From Sandaracinaceae bacterium (GTDB taxonomy: Bacteria; Myxococcota_A; Polyangia; Polyangiales; Houyiibacteriaceae), in NCBI GenBank assembly GCA_012514415.1, contig JAAZAH010000272.1:1-46817 (forward strand): 46,817 bases of DNA, read 5' to 3'. The stretch's first letter is position 1. Every line of letters begins with the position of its first letter. The position numbers were made by a program, and so were the translations under genes. Of this stretch, positions 16,191 through 24,858 are shown in pieces. Below the pieces are notes generated by a model. The model had not been told where the DNA came from and made no database searches. It saw nothing but the letters and a program-made list of their open reading frames with translations.

Positions 16191-17369
16191 TCAATTCACG
16201 CTTCGCGTGACGCCTTCCTTGGCCAAAGCTTCGATCTCCTCGTCGGAGAAGCCGTTCTCGCGAAGGATGGTGGCGGTGTCCATGCCTTGTTTCGGCGCGA
16301 TGCCCTCGGCAGCGGGAGCGACCGGTGTGCGCGCCATGATGAGCTCTCCGCCCTTATGGCTCTTTCGCTTCGCGAAGACCCCGCGGGCGACATGCTGCGG
16401 ATCCTCGAGAAGATCCTTCGGCCCGAGGACCGGCTCAAGGCAGCAATCGTGCTCTCTGGCGAAGGCTTCCCATTCGGCGTTGGTGCGCGAAAGGAAAAGC
16501 TCAGAGACCTTGCGGTGCCATTCCTCTTGGTGAGGACCGGGCATCAACACGGAGGGATCGAAGTTCAGGCCGTTGCCCTCACAAAACGCCTTCCAGAACT
16601 TGGGCTCAAGCGCGCCGAGGCTCACCGCGCCGTCCTTGGTGCGGTACGTCCGGTAGTTGGCGATGGCGCCCATCAACATGCCGCCGCCAGCCGGAAGGTC
16701 GAGCCCACCATAGGCGCAGGCAAGGCCGAAGAGGGAGAACGAGACCGCGGCTTCGGTCATCGAGATATCGACGAAACGCCCCTCACCGGTCCGCTGACGA
16801 TATTGAAGCGCCGCGAGGATGCCGATCGCCGCGAAGAGGCCGCCACCGATATCACCGACCTGCACGCCGGGAGTCTGAGGAGGGCCGCCGAGCGGACCCG
16901 TGATCCCCAGCGCTCCGCCGCGCGCGACGTAGTTGATGTCGTGTCCGGCGCGATGGCGAAGGGGGCCGTCCTGCCCATAGCCGGTGATGGCGCAATAAAC
17001 CAGTCCCGGGTTGACCGCTCGGAGCGTCTCATAGCCGAGCCCGAGGCGATCCATGACGCCCGGGCGGTTGCTCTCGATGAGGACGTCATACTTCGGAATG
17101 AGCTTGAGGAAGACCTCGCGACCTTTTTCGCTCTTTAGGTCGAGCGCGATGCTTCGCTTGCCGCGGTTCAGCCAGTGGAACATCGCCCCCATGCCATCGT
17201 CGGCGAGGGGATAGGTCGGGCGCGCGCCATCGCCCAGCCCGGTGTCTTCGAGTTTATCGACCTGCGCCCCGAGATCGCGGAGCACCATGGAGCAAAAAGG
17301 CGCAGGCAGGAGGCGCGAAAGATCGAGGACCTTCAGCCCCTCAAGGGATCGGTTTTCGTTTTGGTTCAT
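16191..17369 (-). CDS. CaiB/BaiF family III CoA-transferase, alpha-methylacyl-CoA racemase-like
   Basis: The 392-residue protein is a full-length family III CoA transferase. It opens with LKVLDLSRLLPAPFCSMVLRDLGAQVDKLE, contains the RGKRSIALDLKSEKGR and NRPGVMDRLGLGYE motifs, AITGYGQDGP, the GHDINY sequence typical of alpha-methylacyl-CoA racemase (AMACR)-type members, and VGDIGGG with the aspartate used by the family. Either transfer of CoA between carboxylates or epimerisation of 2-methylacyl-CoA is possible; GHDINY favours the latter, which feeds branched or sterol side-chain acids into beta-oxidation. GAGGAAG precedes the ATG. It lies 7 bp after the SCP2 gene and 10 bp before the phasin-like gene. 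Confidence 0.9.
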   Translation of the reverse strand: MNQNENRSLEGLKVLDLSRLLPAPFCSMVLRDLGAQVDKLEDTGLGDGARPTYPLADDGMGAMFHWLNRGKRSIALDLKSEKGREVFLKLIPKYDVLIESNRPGVMDRLGLGYETLRAVNPGLVYCAITGYGQDGPLRHRAGHDINYVARGGALGITGPLGGPPQTPGVQVGDIGGGLFAAIGILAALQYRQRTGEGRFVDISMTEAAVSFSLFGLACAYGGLDLPAGGGMLMGAIANYRTYRTKDGAVSLGALEPKFWKAFCEGNGLNFDPSVLMPGPHQEEWHRKVSELFLSRTNAEWEAFAREHDCCLEPVLGPKDLLEDPQHVARGVFAKRKSHKGGELIMARTPVAPAAEGIAPKQGMDTATILRENGFSDEEIEALAKEGVTRSVN

Positions 17370-17376
17370 ATCTTCC

Positions 17377-17700
17377 TCAAGCGATCACGGCTTGCAATCT
17401 GGTCGCGAGCATGGCGTTTCCTGTCACCTTCAGCTCGCCCTGAAAGAAGAGTTGCATCGCGCTGGCTGGCGAGTCGCTCAGCTTTTTCCACGTCTCGCTA
17501 CTGCATTCGATGATGCACTCCGCGTCCTCGCGCTCCCCTTCGTAGACACCGGGCTCGTTCTTGAGGTCGACGGTCCATGTGCCGCCTCCCTCTCCCTCGA
17601 TGCGAAAAACGAAGACGGCGCCCACGGAGCGTGCACGCTCGGGAGAGCGCGCGATATTCGCGGGGATGGTCTCGGTGAATGAGGTTTGGGCGTCGGGCAT
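17377..17700 (-). CDS. SCP2 sterol/acyl-CoA-carrier domain protein
   Basis: This 107-residue single-domain protein has the SCP2 (sterol carrier protein 2) pattern: VFRIEGEGGGTWTVDL, a glycine-rich stretch, CIIECSSETWKKL, and the closing QLFFQGELKVTGNAMLATRLQ. In the family the fold makes a hydrophobic tunnel that binds fatty acyl-CoAs or sterols. It is the first gene of the operon with a CaiB-type CoA transferase, which supports a joint role in handling long or branched acyl-CoA. No signal peptide is seen. Confidence 0.88.
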   Translation of the reverse strand: MPDAQTSFTETIPANIARSPERARSVGAVFVFRIEGEGGGTWTVDLKNEPGVYEGEREDAECIIECSSETWKKLSDSPASAMQLFFQGELKVTGNAMLATRLQAVIA

Positions 17701-17797
17701 CTTGGGCTCCTTGGCCTTTTCTGATCGGCTGAGATCGTTCGGGGTACTGCTGTATACGCGATCTTCGCGCGTAGCGCTCTACGACACCAGCCTCGCG

Positions 17798-18337
17798 TTA
17801 TTCCTCGAGATCTTCGAGGTCGGAGGCTAGGTAGCTGAGTATGACTTCGTCGAGCGATTTCTCACTGAGAAGATCGCTGCCAAAGATCGACTCGACAGGG
17901 CGAGGTTGGCGCTTCGGTGGGATGGAGCTGCTCGCAGGTTGCGGCGTCGAGTATTTGCGTTCGCGTCGAGGCTTTTCGGCGACGATTCGCTCAGCGGCGG
18001 CGTCGAGGCCCGCGAGATCGGGCTCGGGTGTGGGAGCGGCTTCCGCGGCAGGTGCCTCTTCGCCCGGCTCGTCATACAGGCCGTCACGCAGGCCGATGAA
18101 CATCGCCTTATGTTGCTCCCGCATCATCATCTTGACGTGCTCGCGGTAGTCGGGATTGCCGAGCTGATCCGCATAGGAGGTCTTTTTGGTTGCGACGATG
18201 CGGCCACCATCCGCGAATAGGTGCGTGATGATGTGCGGGTGGTTCACACCCGAGTCTTCGGTCTGAATATGATAAAGTCTGCCTTTATGCCGGACGTTGG
18301 TGTTGTAGCCCAGCAGAGGCGACGGTCCCGCTGCCAT
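17798..18337 (-). CDS. Conserved-looking protein of unknown function with disordered C-terminus
   Basis: Read from ATG 18337, the 179-residue product has a compact N-terminal domain (about 1-90) with the striking segment YNTNVRHKGRLYHIQTEDSG followed by HIITHLFADGGRIVATKKTSYAD and a helix rich in Met, Arg and His (VKMMMREQHKAMF). I believe this domain recurs in deltaproteobacterial genomes as an uncharacterised protein, but I cannot name a function. The rest is a Pro/Glu/Ala-rich disordered linker and a short C-terminal acidic helix (SLDEVILSYLASDLEDLEE) that looks like a docking peptide. No membrane segment is present. Confidence 0.75.
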   Translation of the reverse strand: MAAGPSPLLGYNTNVRHKGRLYHIQTEDSGVNHPHIITHLFADGGRIVATKKTSYADQLGNPDYREHVKMMMREQHKAMFIGLRDGLYDEPGEEAPAAEAAPTPEPDLAGLDAAAERIVAEKPRRERKYSTPQPASSSIPPKRQPRPVESIFGSDLLSEKSLDEVILSYLASDLEDLEE

Positions 18338-18569
18338 CCTCAATAGAATACCCGATTCCGCGCAGAACGAAAGAGAGAAGAGCTCGGGGTCGATGCAGGC
18401 GCGTGATATTGCGGCGGAATTGCCTGAAAATATGGCCGTCTACGGCGATCGCGACCCGCCCCCCGAGAGCTCCTTCCCTTGCGATGCCGAAGAATTCATC
18501 GGTATTTCGCGCGCGCCTTGCTAGAGTCTGCCGCGCCCCACTCCGAAATCTCGTCGCGTACACCGGGTC

Positions 18570-19892
18570 ATGAAGGTGGCGCGCTCGGCCTCGAAAATGA
18601 ACGACTCGATCCGACTTGAACCGATTCTCATCCGCCCCGGCGCCCGCTTTATCTGCGGCGGAGACGGACTCTGCTGCACCGACATTCACGGGCTCGGCCC
18701 CATCACGAAAACCGAACTCCGAGCAATCCGCCGGATCGATCGGAGCGGCGCCGGCTACGACGAAGATTTCGACGATCTGATGCTCCGAACCGAGGCGGAT
18801 GGGGGCTGCCACTTCCTGATGGCCGATCGCCGATGCCGGGTGCATGCGGAATTCGGTCCCGAGGCCAAGCCCTTAGGCTGCCGGCAGTTCCCCTTCTTCG
18901 TCACCGCGACGCCTGAGGGGGCGCGGATCGGCACCTACCATCGCTGTCCCTGCCGCAGCCTAGGAACTCGCCCCGCGCTCACCGTCGAGGCTGCGCTCCC
19001 TTCCATCGCGGATCCGCGGGGGAAACCCCTCGTCAATTTCAGCGTCGAGGCGATTCGGCTTGAGAAGAAAAAGACCATCCCCTTTGCCGAGTGGCGTCAT
19101 CTCGAGATTCCCCTTCTCGAGGAGCTGAACCGCGGGCGGATCCCAGAAATCTTCCGTGAGATCGATCCCTTCCCGCCGCTTCGTCGTGGGGGTAGCTACA
19201 TCCGCTTTGCCAAGGATCTCATCGCTTCGCGGGATGGGACGCGTTTTGGCGCGGCGATGGCTTGGGTGGGCGACGCGATCCTGAATCTCCTCGGCGAGCG
19301 CCCTGCACGCACTCCACATCGACCGTGGGCCGATGCCTTCGATCGGGCCGAACTCCGCGGGCGCGCGACGAAACCCGAGCGCGTGCTCACAGATTTTATC
19401 GCCGACGAGCTCTGGTCGCTCAGGTGGGCCGAAAAATATTCCTTTCTGCGCTTTCGGGCCGATCTCGCCACGCGGCTCGCCATCATCGCAGATATGGAGG
19501 CGAGACTTCGCGCAGAGGGCGCGAGGCGCGATCGGGCCGCGGCCGAGGCAATCAGCATCATGGAGGCGATCGCGGAGTCCGAGCATTGGACCGAGCTCGT
19601 CCCCTTGATGCGTTTAGGAGCTGCATCGTCAGCGTCCTCCTCTGAGCCCGCGCGGAAACCCGCCGAAAAAACGGTGCAAACGAAACAAACGAAAGCATCG
19701 AAACCAACGAAACAAACGAAAGCATCGAAACCAACGAAAAAGCAGCGCGCTTCGGCTCCTTCGAAGGAGGCCGCCTCCGGTCGCCGGACGCGCGCAGCGG
19801 CGGAGCGGAACGCGCTCGAAACGAGCCTCGATGAAGATCTCATGGACGATCTCAGCGAGGGGCTCGAGATCGAGATCACGGCGTTGGTTTGA
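18570..19892 (+). CDS. YkgJ-type cysteine-cluster protein with a repeat-bearing basic tail
   Basis: The 440-residue product has an N-terminal CxxxxxCC arrangement (FICGGDGLCCTDIHGLGPIT, about 27-46), then CHFLMADRRCRVHAEFG and KPLGCRQFPF. This is the metal- or Fe-S-cluster cysteine pattern of the YkgJ/FliB-like family; a further HRCPCRS motif adds cysteines. The function of YkgJ proteins is not established. The central region is helical. The C-terminal 80 residues are Lys/Thr/Ser-rich, encoded partly by a 27-bp tandem duplication, and end in an acidic stretch (SLDEDLMDDLSEGLEIEI). The gene leads a run with DUF501 and DUF2752 genes. An ATG at 18597 is an alternative start. Confidence 0.82.
   Translation: MKVARSASKMNDSIRLEPILIRPGARFICGGDGLCCTDIHGLGPITKTELRAIRRIDRSGAGYDEDFDDLMLRTEADGGCHFLMADRRCRVHAEFGPEAKPLGCRQFPFFVTATPEGARIGTYHRCPCRSLGTRPALTVEAALPSIADPRGKPLVNFSVEAIRLEKKKTIPFAEWRHLEIPLLEELNRGRIPEIFREIDPFPPLRRGGSYIRFAKDLIASRDGTRFGAAMAWVGDAILNLLGERPARTPHRPWADAFDRAELRGRATKPERVLTDFIADELWSLRWAEKYSFLRFRADLATRLAIIADMEARLRAEGARRDRAAAEAISIMEAIAESEHWTELVPLMRLGAASSASSSEPARKPAEKTVQTKQTKASKPTKQTKASKPTKKQRASAPSKEAASGRRTRAAAERNALETSLDEDLMDDLSEGLEIEITALV
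19681..19734 (+). repeat. 27-bp perfect tandem duplication inside the YkgJ-type gene
   Basis: The unit at 19681-19707 is repeated exactly at 19708-19734, giving two copies of the peptide KQTKASKPT. The surrounding DNA is A-rich and unlike its GC-rich neighbours. Because the unit is nine codons, copy-number change would keep the frame. Confidence 0.9.
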
Positions 19893-19925
19893 TTGGAGGG
19901 TGTCCCGAGCGGATAGTGGAGAACC

Positions 19926-20462
19926 ATGGACTCGTCCGAAGAAGAAATCCGCGCGCTCGAGGTGCAGCTCGGAAGACCGATTCAGGGTGAGAGTCGGATC
20001 GCCCGTCGCTGTCACCTCTCACTCCCGGTCGTGGTCGAAGTGGAGCCGCTCACCAGCGATGAGCGTCCTTTCCCGACCCTTTATTGGTTGAGCTGCCCCG
20101 TGCTCCGCCGCCGCGTTTCGCGCGTTGAGGAGCGCGGAGCGGTGCGCGAACTCGACGAACGAGTGGCAAGCGATCCCGACTTTCGTGCGCGATTCGAAGA
20201 CGCCGCCTCGGCGTACGCCAAGCGGCGCGATGCGAAGCTTCCCGAAGGCGCCGCGCTTACTCCGCGCGGCGGAATCGGCGGATCGATGGGCGGCGTGAAA
20301 TGTCTCCACGCGCATCTTGCCGAATACCTGATCAGCGGCCTCAGTCCGGCAGGTGAATGGGTAAGCCGCGAGGTCCTTCCCGTGAGCTGCGAAATGCCGT
20401 GCGTGATCCGAGAGGGCGAGGAACTCAAGAAAAATCCCGAGTTTCGGGAGCCCCGTCAATGA
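19926..20462 (+). CDS. DUF501 family protein
   Basis: The 178-residue protein matches the DUF501 layout: a RCHLSLPVVVEVEPL opening with the conserved Arg/Cys, PFPTLYWLSCPVLRRRVSRVEERG, a helical middle, and a GGVKCLHAHLAEYLISG motif near the C-terminus. Two conserved Cys/His sites could bind metal. The family function is unknown; members are often found near division or phosphatase genes in Actinobacteria. It lies 33 bp after the YkgJ-type gene and its stop overlaps the next start as ATGA. Confidence 0.88.
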   Translation: MDSSEEEIRALEVQLGRPIQGESRIARRCHLSLPVVVEVEPLTSDERPFPTLYWLSCPVLRRRVSRVEERGAVRELDERVASDPDFRARFEDAASAYAKRRDAKLPEGAALTPRGGIGGSMGGVKCLHAHLAEYLISGLSPAGEWVSREVLPVSCEMPCVIREGEELKKNPEFREPRQ

Positions 20463-20881
20463 TTGCACGGGCGGGTTGGGGCGTTCTTGCGGCGCTTGGG
20501 ATCGCCACCCTGCTCATCGCCCACGCGCTCGAGCCGTCCCCAGCCGGCTTGGGGACCCACGAGGCGCTCGGCCTGCCTCCGTGCGGTTCCCGCGCGCTTT
20601 TCTCACTTCCCTGTCCTGGCTGCGGACTCACGACTGCATTTTCACACCTGATGCGGTTTGAGCTGAGCGCCGCTGTCCGCGCGAATCCGGCTGGTGTCTA
20701 TCTCTTCGTCGTGAATCTCATCCTCATCGCGCTTGGCGCACTCGGCGCGCTTCGGGGCTATTGCTTTAAAACGGTCGCTGCCTCCCGCATCACGCGCCTC
20801 TTCGCCATCCTCACGCTCGTGGCGCTCTTCGGCGGCTGGATGGCCCGGCTTCTCTGGCTCTCGAGCGGGGCGGTCGCGTGA
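20459..20881 (+). CDS. DUF2752 membrane protein
   Basis: The start ATG at 20459 overlaps the DUF501 stop. The 140-residue product has three hydrophobic segments (about 5-20, 80-97 and 112-132) and, between the first two, the DUF2752 signature PCPGCGLTTAF followed by SHLMRFELSAAVRANPAG. The paired cysteines are the family hallmark; function is unknown. A cytoplasmic-membrane location follows from the helices. Confidence 0.88.
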   Translation: MIARAGWGVLAALGIATLLIAHALEPSPAGLGTHEALGLPPCGSRALFSLPCPGCGLTTAFSHLMRFELSAAVRANPAGVYLFVVNLILIALGALGALRGYCFKTVAASRITRLFAILTLVALFGGWMARLLWLSSGAVA

Positions 20882-21012
20882 GCGGCGCGCAGAAAAGAAA
20901 ACGAACGGATAGGGGGGCGGCTCGCGCTCCGAGCCATCGAGGGTGGTATCTTCACTCGACTCATCTAAATTTCGATCGGCATCCGGTCGGATGTCTCTGA
21001 GCGGCGATCTCG

Positions 21013-22635
21013 ATGAGCCAAGACCCCATCGTCTTATTTCTCTCTTTCACGCTCCTTGTGGGCGGCCTCGTCTTTGTGCACGAGCTTGGGCATTTTTTGG
21101 TCGCCAAGGCCTTTGGCGTCCATGTCGTCCGCTTCAGTCTCGGTTTTGGTCCCCGCCTCGCCGGAGTCCGCCTTTTTGGGACGGAATACGTTCTCTCCCT
21201 TCTCCCGATCGGCGGGTATGTCCAGCTCCTCGGCGAGACCGATCTCTCCAAAAGCGATCGCGATCGTTTTTTTCACCGCACGTTCGATGGGCAGACGGTC
21301 ATCGCGCGGATGCTGATCGTCTTGGCAGGCCCATTGATGAGCCTCGCCTTTCCTTTCGCGCTTTTCTTCTTTGTCTTCCTTGCAGATACCAACCTGCATC
21401 CGCCGCTCATCGGAGAGGTCACGCCGGGGATGCCCGCCGACGGCTTCCTGATGCCGGGCGATCGCGTACTCGAGATCAACGGGAGGCGCGTTCGCTCCTA
21501 CGACGACATTAAACGGATCGTGGAGGAGAGCGCGGATGAGATTCTCGATTTTCGGATCGAGCGCCGCGGCGAAGAGGCCGTCATCAGCATCGTCGCCTCG
21601 GCCGTCCCGCCCGAAGTCGATCATATGGTGGTGAAGGAGACGATTGGGCGCATTGGCATCCTCCCCGTCGCACCTCTGCCAGTCATCGGCGTGAGCTCTG
21701 AACAGAGCCCCGCGTATGCCGCCGGCCTCCGTACCTTCGATACGATCGTTTCGATCGGTGGAGCGCCCATCACGCGCGCCGACGAGATCGATCGTGCCCT
21801 CCTCGGGCGCGGGCTTCACGCTGTTGTCTACCTTCGGCCCGAGCCTGTGAGCGAAATCTTGGGGGGATTCGCCGAGATCGAGCTCTTTTCGCCGCGCGTC
21901 GCGACGCTTCGACCGGGGCAGGTCGTCACCGGACAGCTCGGTGCCGGCATCGATTCGGGCGATGCGTTCATCCGTACGGTGGTCCTTGAGAGCCCTGAAT
22001 ATCGCGCGGGGATCCGCCCGGGAGATCGCCTCGTTGCAGTCGATGGTGAGCCCGTTCGGCTCTTTCGCGAAACGATGGCGAAGATCGAGCGCTCGGACGC
22101 AGAGACGCACCATTATGTCGTGCGTCGCGGTGGGGAGCTCCTCGGTTTTGACGTCCGTTTCCCGCGCGGCGATCGCACCATCGGCATCCATAACTTCAAG
22201 CCTTATCGGGCATTCGAACCGGTGCCGAATGAATCACGCGTAAGCTACGCATTGAGGGAGAGCGCGCGCCGAACGGCCTTCCTCATCGGCATCACTTGGG
22301 AGTCGCTGAAGAAGCTCTTTCAAGGCGAGCTCAATCGCGAAGAGATCGGCGGGCCGCTCTTTGTCTTCTTTGCTGCGGGCGATGCCGCCTCCGAGGGCGC
22401 CGAGCAATTTCTCTCGCTCATGGCCATCATCAGCGTGAACCTCGGCATCTTGAACCTCCTCCCGATTCCGCTTCTTGATGGTGGCCAATTTGTCTTCCTC
22501 TGCATCGAGTCGATCCTTCGCCGTCCGCTTCCATCGCGGGTGCGTGATGTGGCGGTCGCGCTTGGCTGGCTCGGTCTCCTCGCCCTCACCATCTTCGCGC
22601 TCTTCAACGACATTCAGCGCTTTTTCTTCGGATGA
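21013..22635 (+). CDS. rseP: Site-2 protease (RseP family, M50B) with two PDZ domains
   Basis: The 540-residue intramembrane zinc protease has HELGH (His23, Glu24, His27) in its first membrane helix, SLGFGPRL, the LLPIGGYV membrane-reentrant segment, two tandem PDZ-like regions (about 125-300 and 300-375), and the third metal ligand in NLLPIPLLDGG near the C-terminus. It is about 90 residues longer than E. coli RseP, mainly in the periplasmic PDZ region. RseP releases anti-sigma factors or clears signal peptides within the membrane. A second, shorter M50 protease is encoded at 30261-31292. It is followed after 60 bp by rsmB. Confidence 0.93.
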   Translation: MSQDPIVLFLSFTLLVGGLVFVHELGHFLVAKAFGVHVVRFSLGFGPRLAGVRLFGTEYVLSLLPIGGYVQLLGETDLSKSDRDRFFHRTFDGQTVIARMLIVLAGPLMSLAFPFALFFFVFLADTNLHPPLIGEVTPGMPADGFLMPGDRVLEINGRRVRSYDDIKRIVEESADEILDFRIERRGEEAVISIVASAVPPEVDHMVVKETIGRIGILPVAPLPVIGVSSEQSPAYAAGLRTFDTIVSIGGAPITRADEIDRALLGRGLHAVVYLRPEPVSEILGGFAEIELFSPRVATLRPGQVVTGQLGAGIDSGDAFIRTVVLESPEYRAGIRPGDRLVAVDGEPVRLFRETMAKIERSDAETHHYVVRRGGELLGFDVRFPRGDRTIGIHNFKPYRAFEPVPNESRVSYALRESARRTAFLIGITWESLKKLFQGELNREEIGGPLFVFFAAGDAASEGAEQFLSLMAIISVNLGILNLLPIPLLDGGQFVFLCIESILRRPLPSRVRDVAVALGWLGLLALTIFALFNDIQRFFFG

Positions 22636-22695
22636 GCCGGTGATGCCTCTTGCCGCCTTCTTCTTTCCCCATTCCCATCCCATCGGGTCGATCCA

Positions 22696-24039
22696 ATGAA
22701 TGAGCGCTCCGCACGCGGCGTCGCCATCCGAACCATCGAGCGAGTCCTCGGCGACGATGCTTATGCGAGCGTCGTCCTCGATCACGAGCTTTATCGCGCA
22801 CAACTTCCAGTCCGCGATCGCGCGCTTGCTTCCGCCATCGTCTACGGTTCGCTCCGCGCGTTCATCTTCCTCGATGAGTCCATCCGAAAAGAGCTGCGGA
22901 GGCCCGACGCACCTCTCGACACCTATCTTCGCGCGGCGCTGATGACGGCGGCCTATCAGCTCCGCTTCTTCGATCGCGTTCCCGCGTACGCCATCGTCGA
23001 TGAGACCGTCGGGCTTGTGCGAAAAAAGCGCGGAGGCAAGCTCACGGGCTTTGCCAACGCCATCCTCCGCCGACTCTCGCGGCGCTTCGAGATGGAGCCG
23101 CGTCCGGATTCGGATTTCTTTCTGCCCGCCTGGCTTGCACGCGCGCTCGGCGAGCGTTTTGGCGAGGCTTACCGACACGACGTGAGCAGCTCCATCCCAG
23201 CGACATCACTGCGCGCTCGGATCGATCGAGATGAGCTCCTCGCGCGCATCCAGGAGGCCCGGCCCAAAGCCGACCTCGCTCTTGGACAGCTCTCGGACGC
23301 TGCGATTTTGGGGCGGAACCTAGGAGATCCCCGGCGCCTCCCCGGCTTCGATGCGGGCGATTTCGTCGTCCAAGAGGAGGGCAGTCAGTTCATCGCCCAA
23401 GCGGTCGGGGCGCGTCCGGGCGAAAGCGTCTTTGACGCGTGTGCGGGGCGCGGCGGAAAGACCGCGGTTCTTCGCGAGGCGATGGGAGGTGAGTCGAGGC
23501 TCGTTGCCGCGGATCTTCACGAACCGCGACTCGACGCGCTGAGGGAGAATTTTGAGCGACTCCACTTGGCGGAACCCGAAGTTCATACGCTCGATCTCAC
23601 GGTCGGGACGGGCGGACTGCCCCTTGAAAGCTTCGATCGCGTGCTCGTCGATGCGCCGTGCAGTGGGCTTGGAACCATTCGACGGCGGCCCGAGCTTCTC
23701 CTTCGATTTGATGAGCGCTCGCTGCAATCGCTGCAGAAGACCCAGCGCGAAGTCGTCCGGAATGCCGCGCGTTTGGTTCGTCGGGGCGGGCTTCTCGTCT
23801 ACGCGGTCTGCAGTCCGCTTCGAGAGGAAGGCGCCGAAATTCTTCATGAGATCGCGGACTTTGGATTGTCAGCGGAAAATAGAACTATCGATTACAAAAG
23901 ATTACAATTCATTTTTCAGGAGGGCAATTGCCACCATATTGGTCCTTTTTCACCAGGAGCGTTTTGCAACCCCGACGGATATCAGCTCTTCTTTCTTCGG
24001 AAGGCCGGTTCAAGTGGCAGCGGATTCCAGCTTGCCTAA
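22696..24039 (+). CDS. rsmB: 16S rRNA m5C967 methyltransferase (RsmB/Sun)
   Basis: The 447-residue protein has an N-terminal NusB-like helical domain (about 1-130, with RDRALASAIVYGSLR) and a C-terminal SAM-dependent methyltransferase with FDACAGRGGKT, VDAPCSGLGTIRRRPE and LLVYAVCSPLREEG. The cysteines in PCSG and VCS are the general and catalytic residues of m5C RNA methyltransferases. It modifies C967 of 16S rRNA. The last 55 codons are noticeably A/T-rich and use codons such as AGA, ACT and TTA, unlike the rest of the gene, but the family's closing PDGYQLFFLRK-type motif is intact. tRNA-Pro follows 59 bp downstream. Confidence 0.92.
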   Translation: MNERSARGVAIRTIERVLGDDAYASVVLDHELYRAQLPVRDRALASAIVYGSLRAFIFLDESIRKELRRPDAPLDTYLRAALMTAAYQLRFFDRVPAYAIVDETVGLVRKKRGGKLTGFANAILRRLSRRFEMEPRPDSDFFLPAWLARALGERFGEAYRHDVSSSIPATSLRARIDRDELLARIQEARPKADLALGQLSDAAILGRNLGDPRRLPGFDAGDFVVQEEGSQFIAQAVGARPGESVFDACAGRGGKTAVLREAMGGESRLVAADLHEPRLDALRENFERLHLAEPEVHTLDLTVGTGGLPLESFDRVLVDAPCSGLGTIRRRPELLLRFDERSLQSLQKTQREVVRNAARLVRRGGLLVYAVCSPLREEGAEILHEIADFGLSAENRTIDYKRLQFIFQEGNCHHIGPFSPGAFCNPDGYQLFFLRKAGSSGSGFQLA

Positions 24040-24098
24040 AGGCAAATTCTTATTTGACAGGACCCGAAATGAGTACTAGAAAGCGGCACTCTGACTTT

Positions 24099-24174
<76 letters not shown>

Positions 24175-24213
24175 CTTTTCTATGTGGCTCAGATGCCTTA
24201 TCCCTTGAGGACT

Positions 24214-24858
24214 ATGCAAGCTGAGACACAACAAAACGAAGCCATCACTCCGACTCATCGCTTCTCCAGCGTTCGCGTGCTCGTCGTCGACGACGATCAG
24301 GACGTGTGTCAGTTCATGGAGACCTTCCTTGAGAGCGATGGTTTCGCCGTCACCACGCTCAACGAGCCGAAGGACGCGGCGGAGGCCGTGCGCAATGGCG
24401 GGTACCACCTGGTCATCCTCGATCTGATGATGCCAGGGATGGACGGCCTCTCGGTGCTCGAAGAGATTCGCAAGGTCGATAACGACGTCGCGGTGCTCAT
24501 CTACACCGGCTACCCCAGCCTCGAAACCGCCGTGCGCGCGATGAAGCTCGACGCGATCGACTACCTCCAAAAGCCCTTCGAGCCCGAAGCCTTCCGCGAG
24601 GCGCTCGATCGCATCCTGCGCAAAAAGGGCCTCCTTCGCTCGCCCGAGGAAGAGCTCCTCAAGAGCATCGGTGAGAATATCCGCCGCCTTCGCCATGAGC
24701 GCGGACTCACGTTGAAGCAGCTGGGCCGCCGTGCCTCCCTCAGCGTCTCGCTTATCTCACAGATCGAGCGGGCGGAGTCGAGCGCGTCGATCTCCTCGCT
24801 TTATCGCGTGGCCACAGCGCTCGATTCGAAGATCAGCGATCTCTTTGGCGATTTCTGA
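24214..24858 (+). CDS. Response regulator with C-terminal XRE helix-turn-helix
   Basis: The start is placed at ATG 24214, with GAGG just upstream; an ATG at 24193 is possible, and the frame further upstream runs into the tRNA. Residues about 25-140 are a receiver domain with VVDDD (acidic pocket), VILDLMMPGMDG (phospho-Asp), IYTGYP and LQKPFEP (conserved Thr and Lys). Residues about 150-214 form a Cro/C1-type XRE helix-turn-helix (IRRLRHERGLTLKQLG...VSLISQIERAESSASISSL). An XRE output is unusual for a response regulator. No partner kinase gene is adjacent. It overlaps the convergent lipoprotein gene by 26 bp. Confidence 0.92.
   Translation: MQAETQQNEAITPTHRFSSVRVLVVDDDQDVCQFMETFLESDGFAVTTLNEPKDAAEAVRNGGYHLVILDLMMPGMDGLSVLEEIRKVDNDVAVLIYTGYPSLETAVRAMKLDAIDYLQKPFEPEAFREALDRILRKKGLLRSPEEELLKSIGENIRRLRHERGLTLKQLGRRASLSVSLISQIERAESSASISSLYRVATALDSKISDLFGDF

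Noticed and set aside
21034..22191. A 385-codon antisense open frame over the site-2 protease gene
   Set aside because: It is highly charged with no domain pattern, whereas the plus strand carries HELGH, PDZ and LDG motifs.
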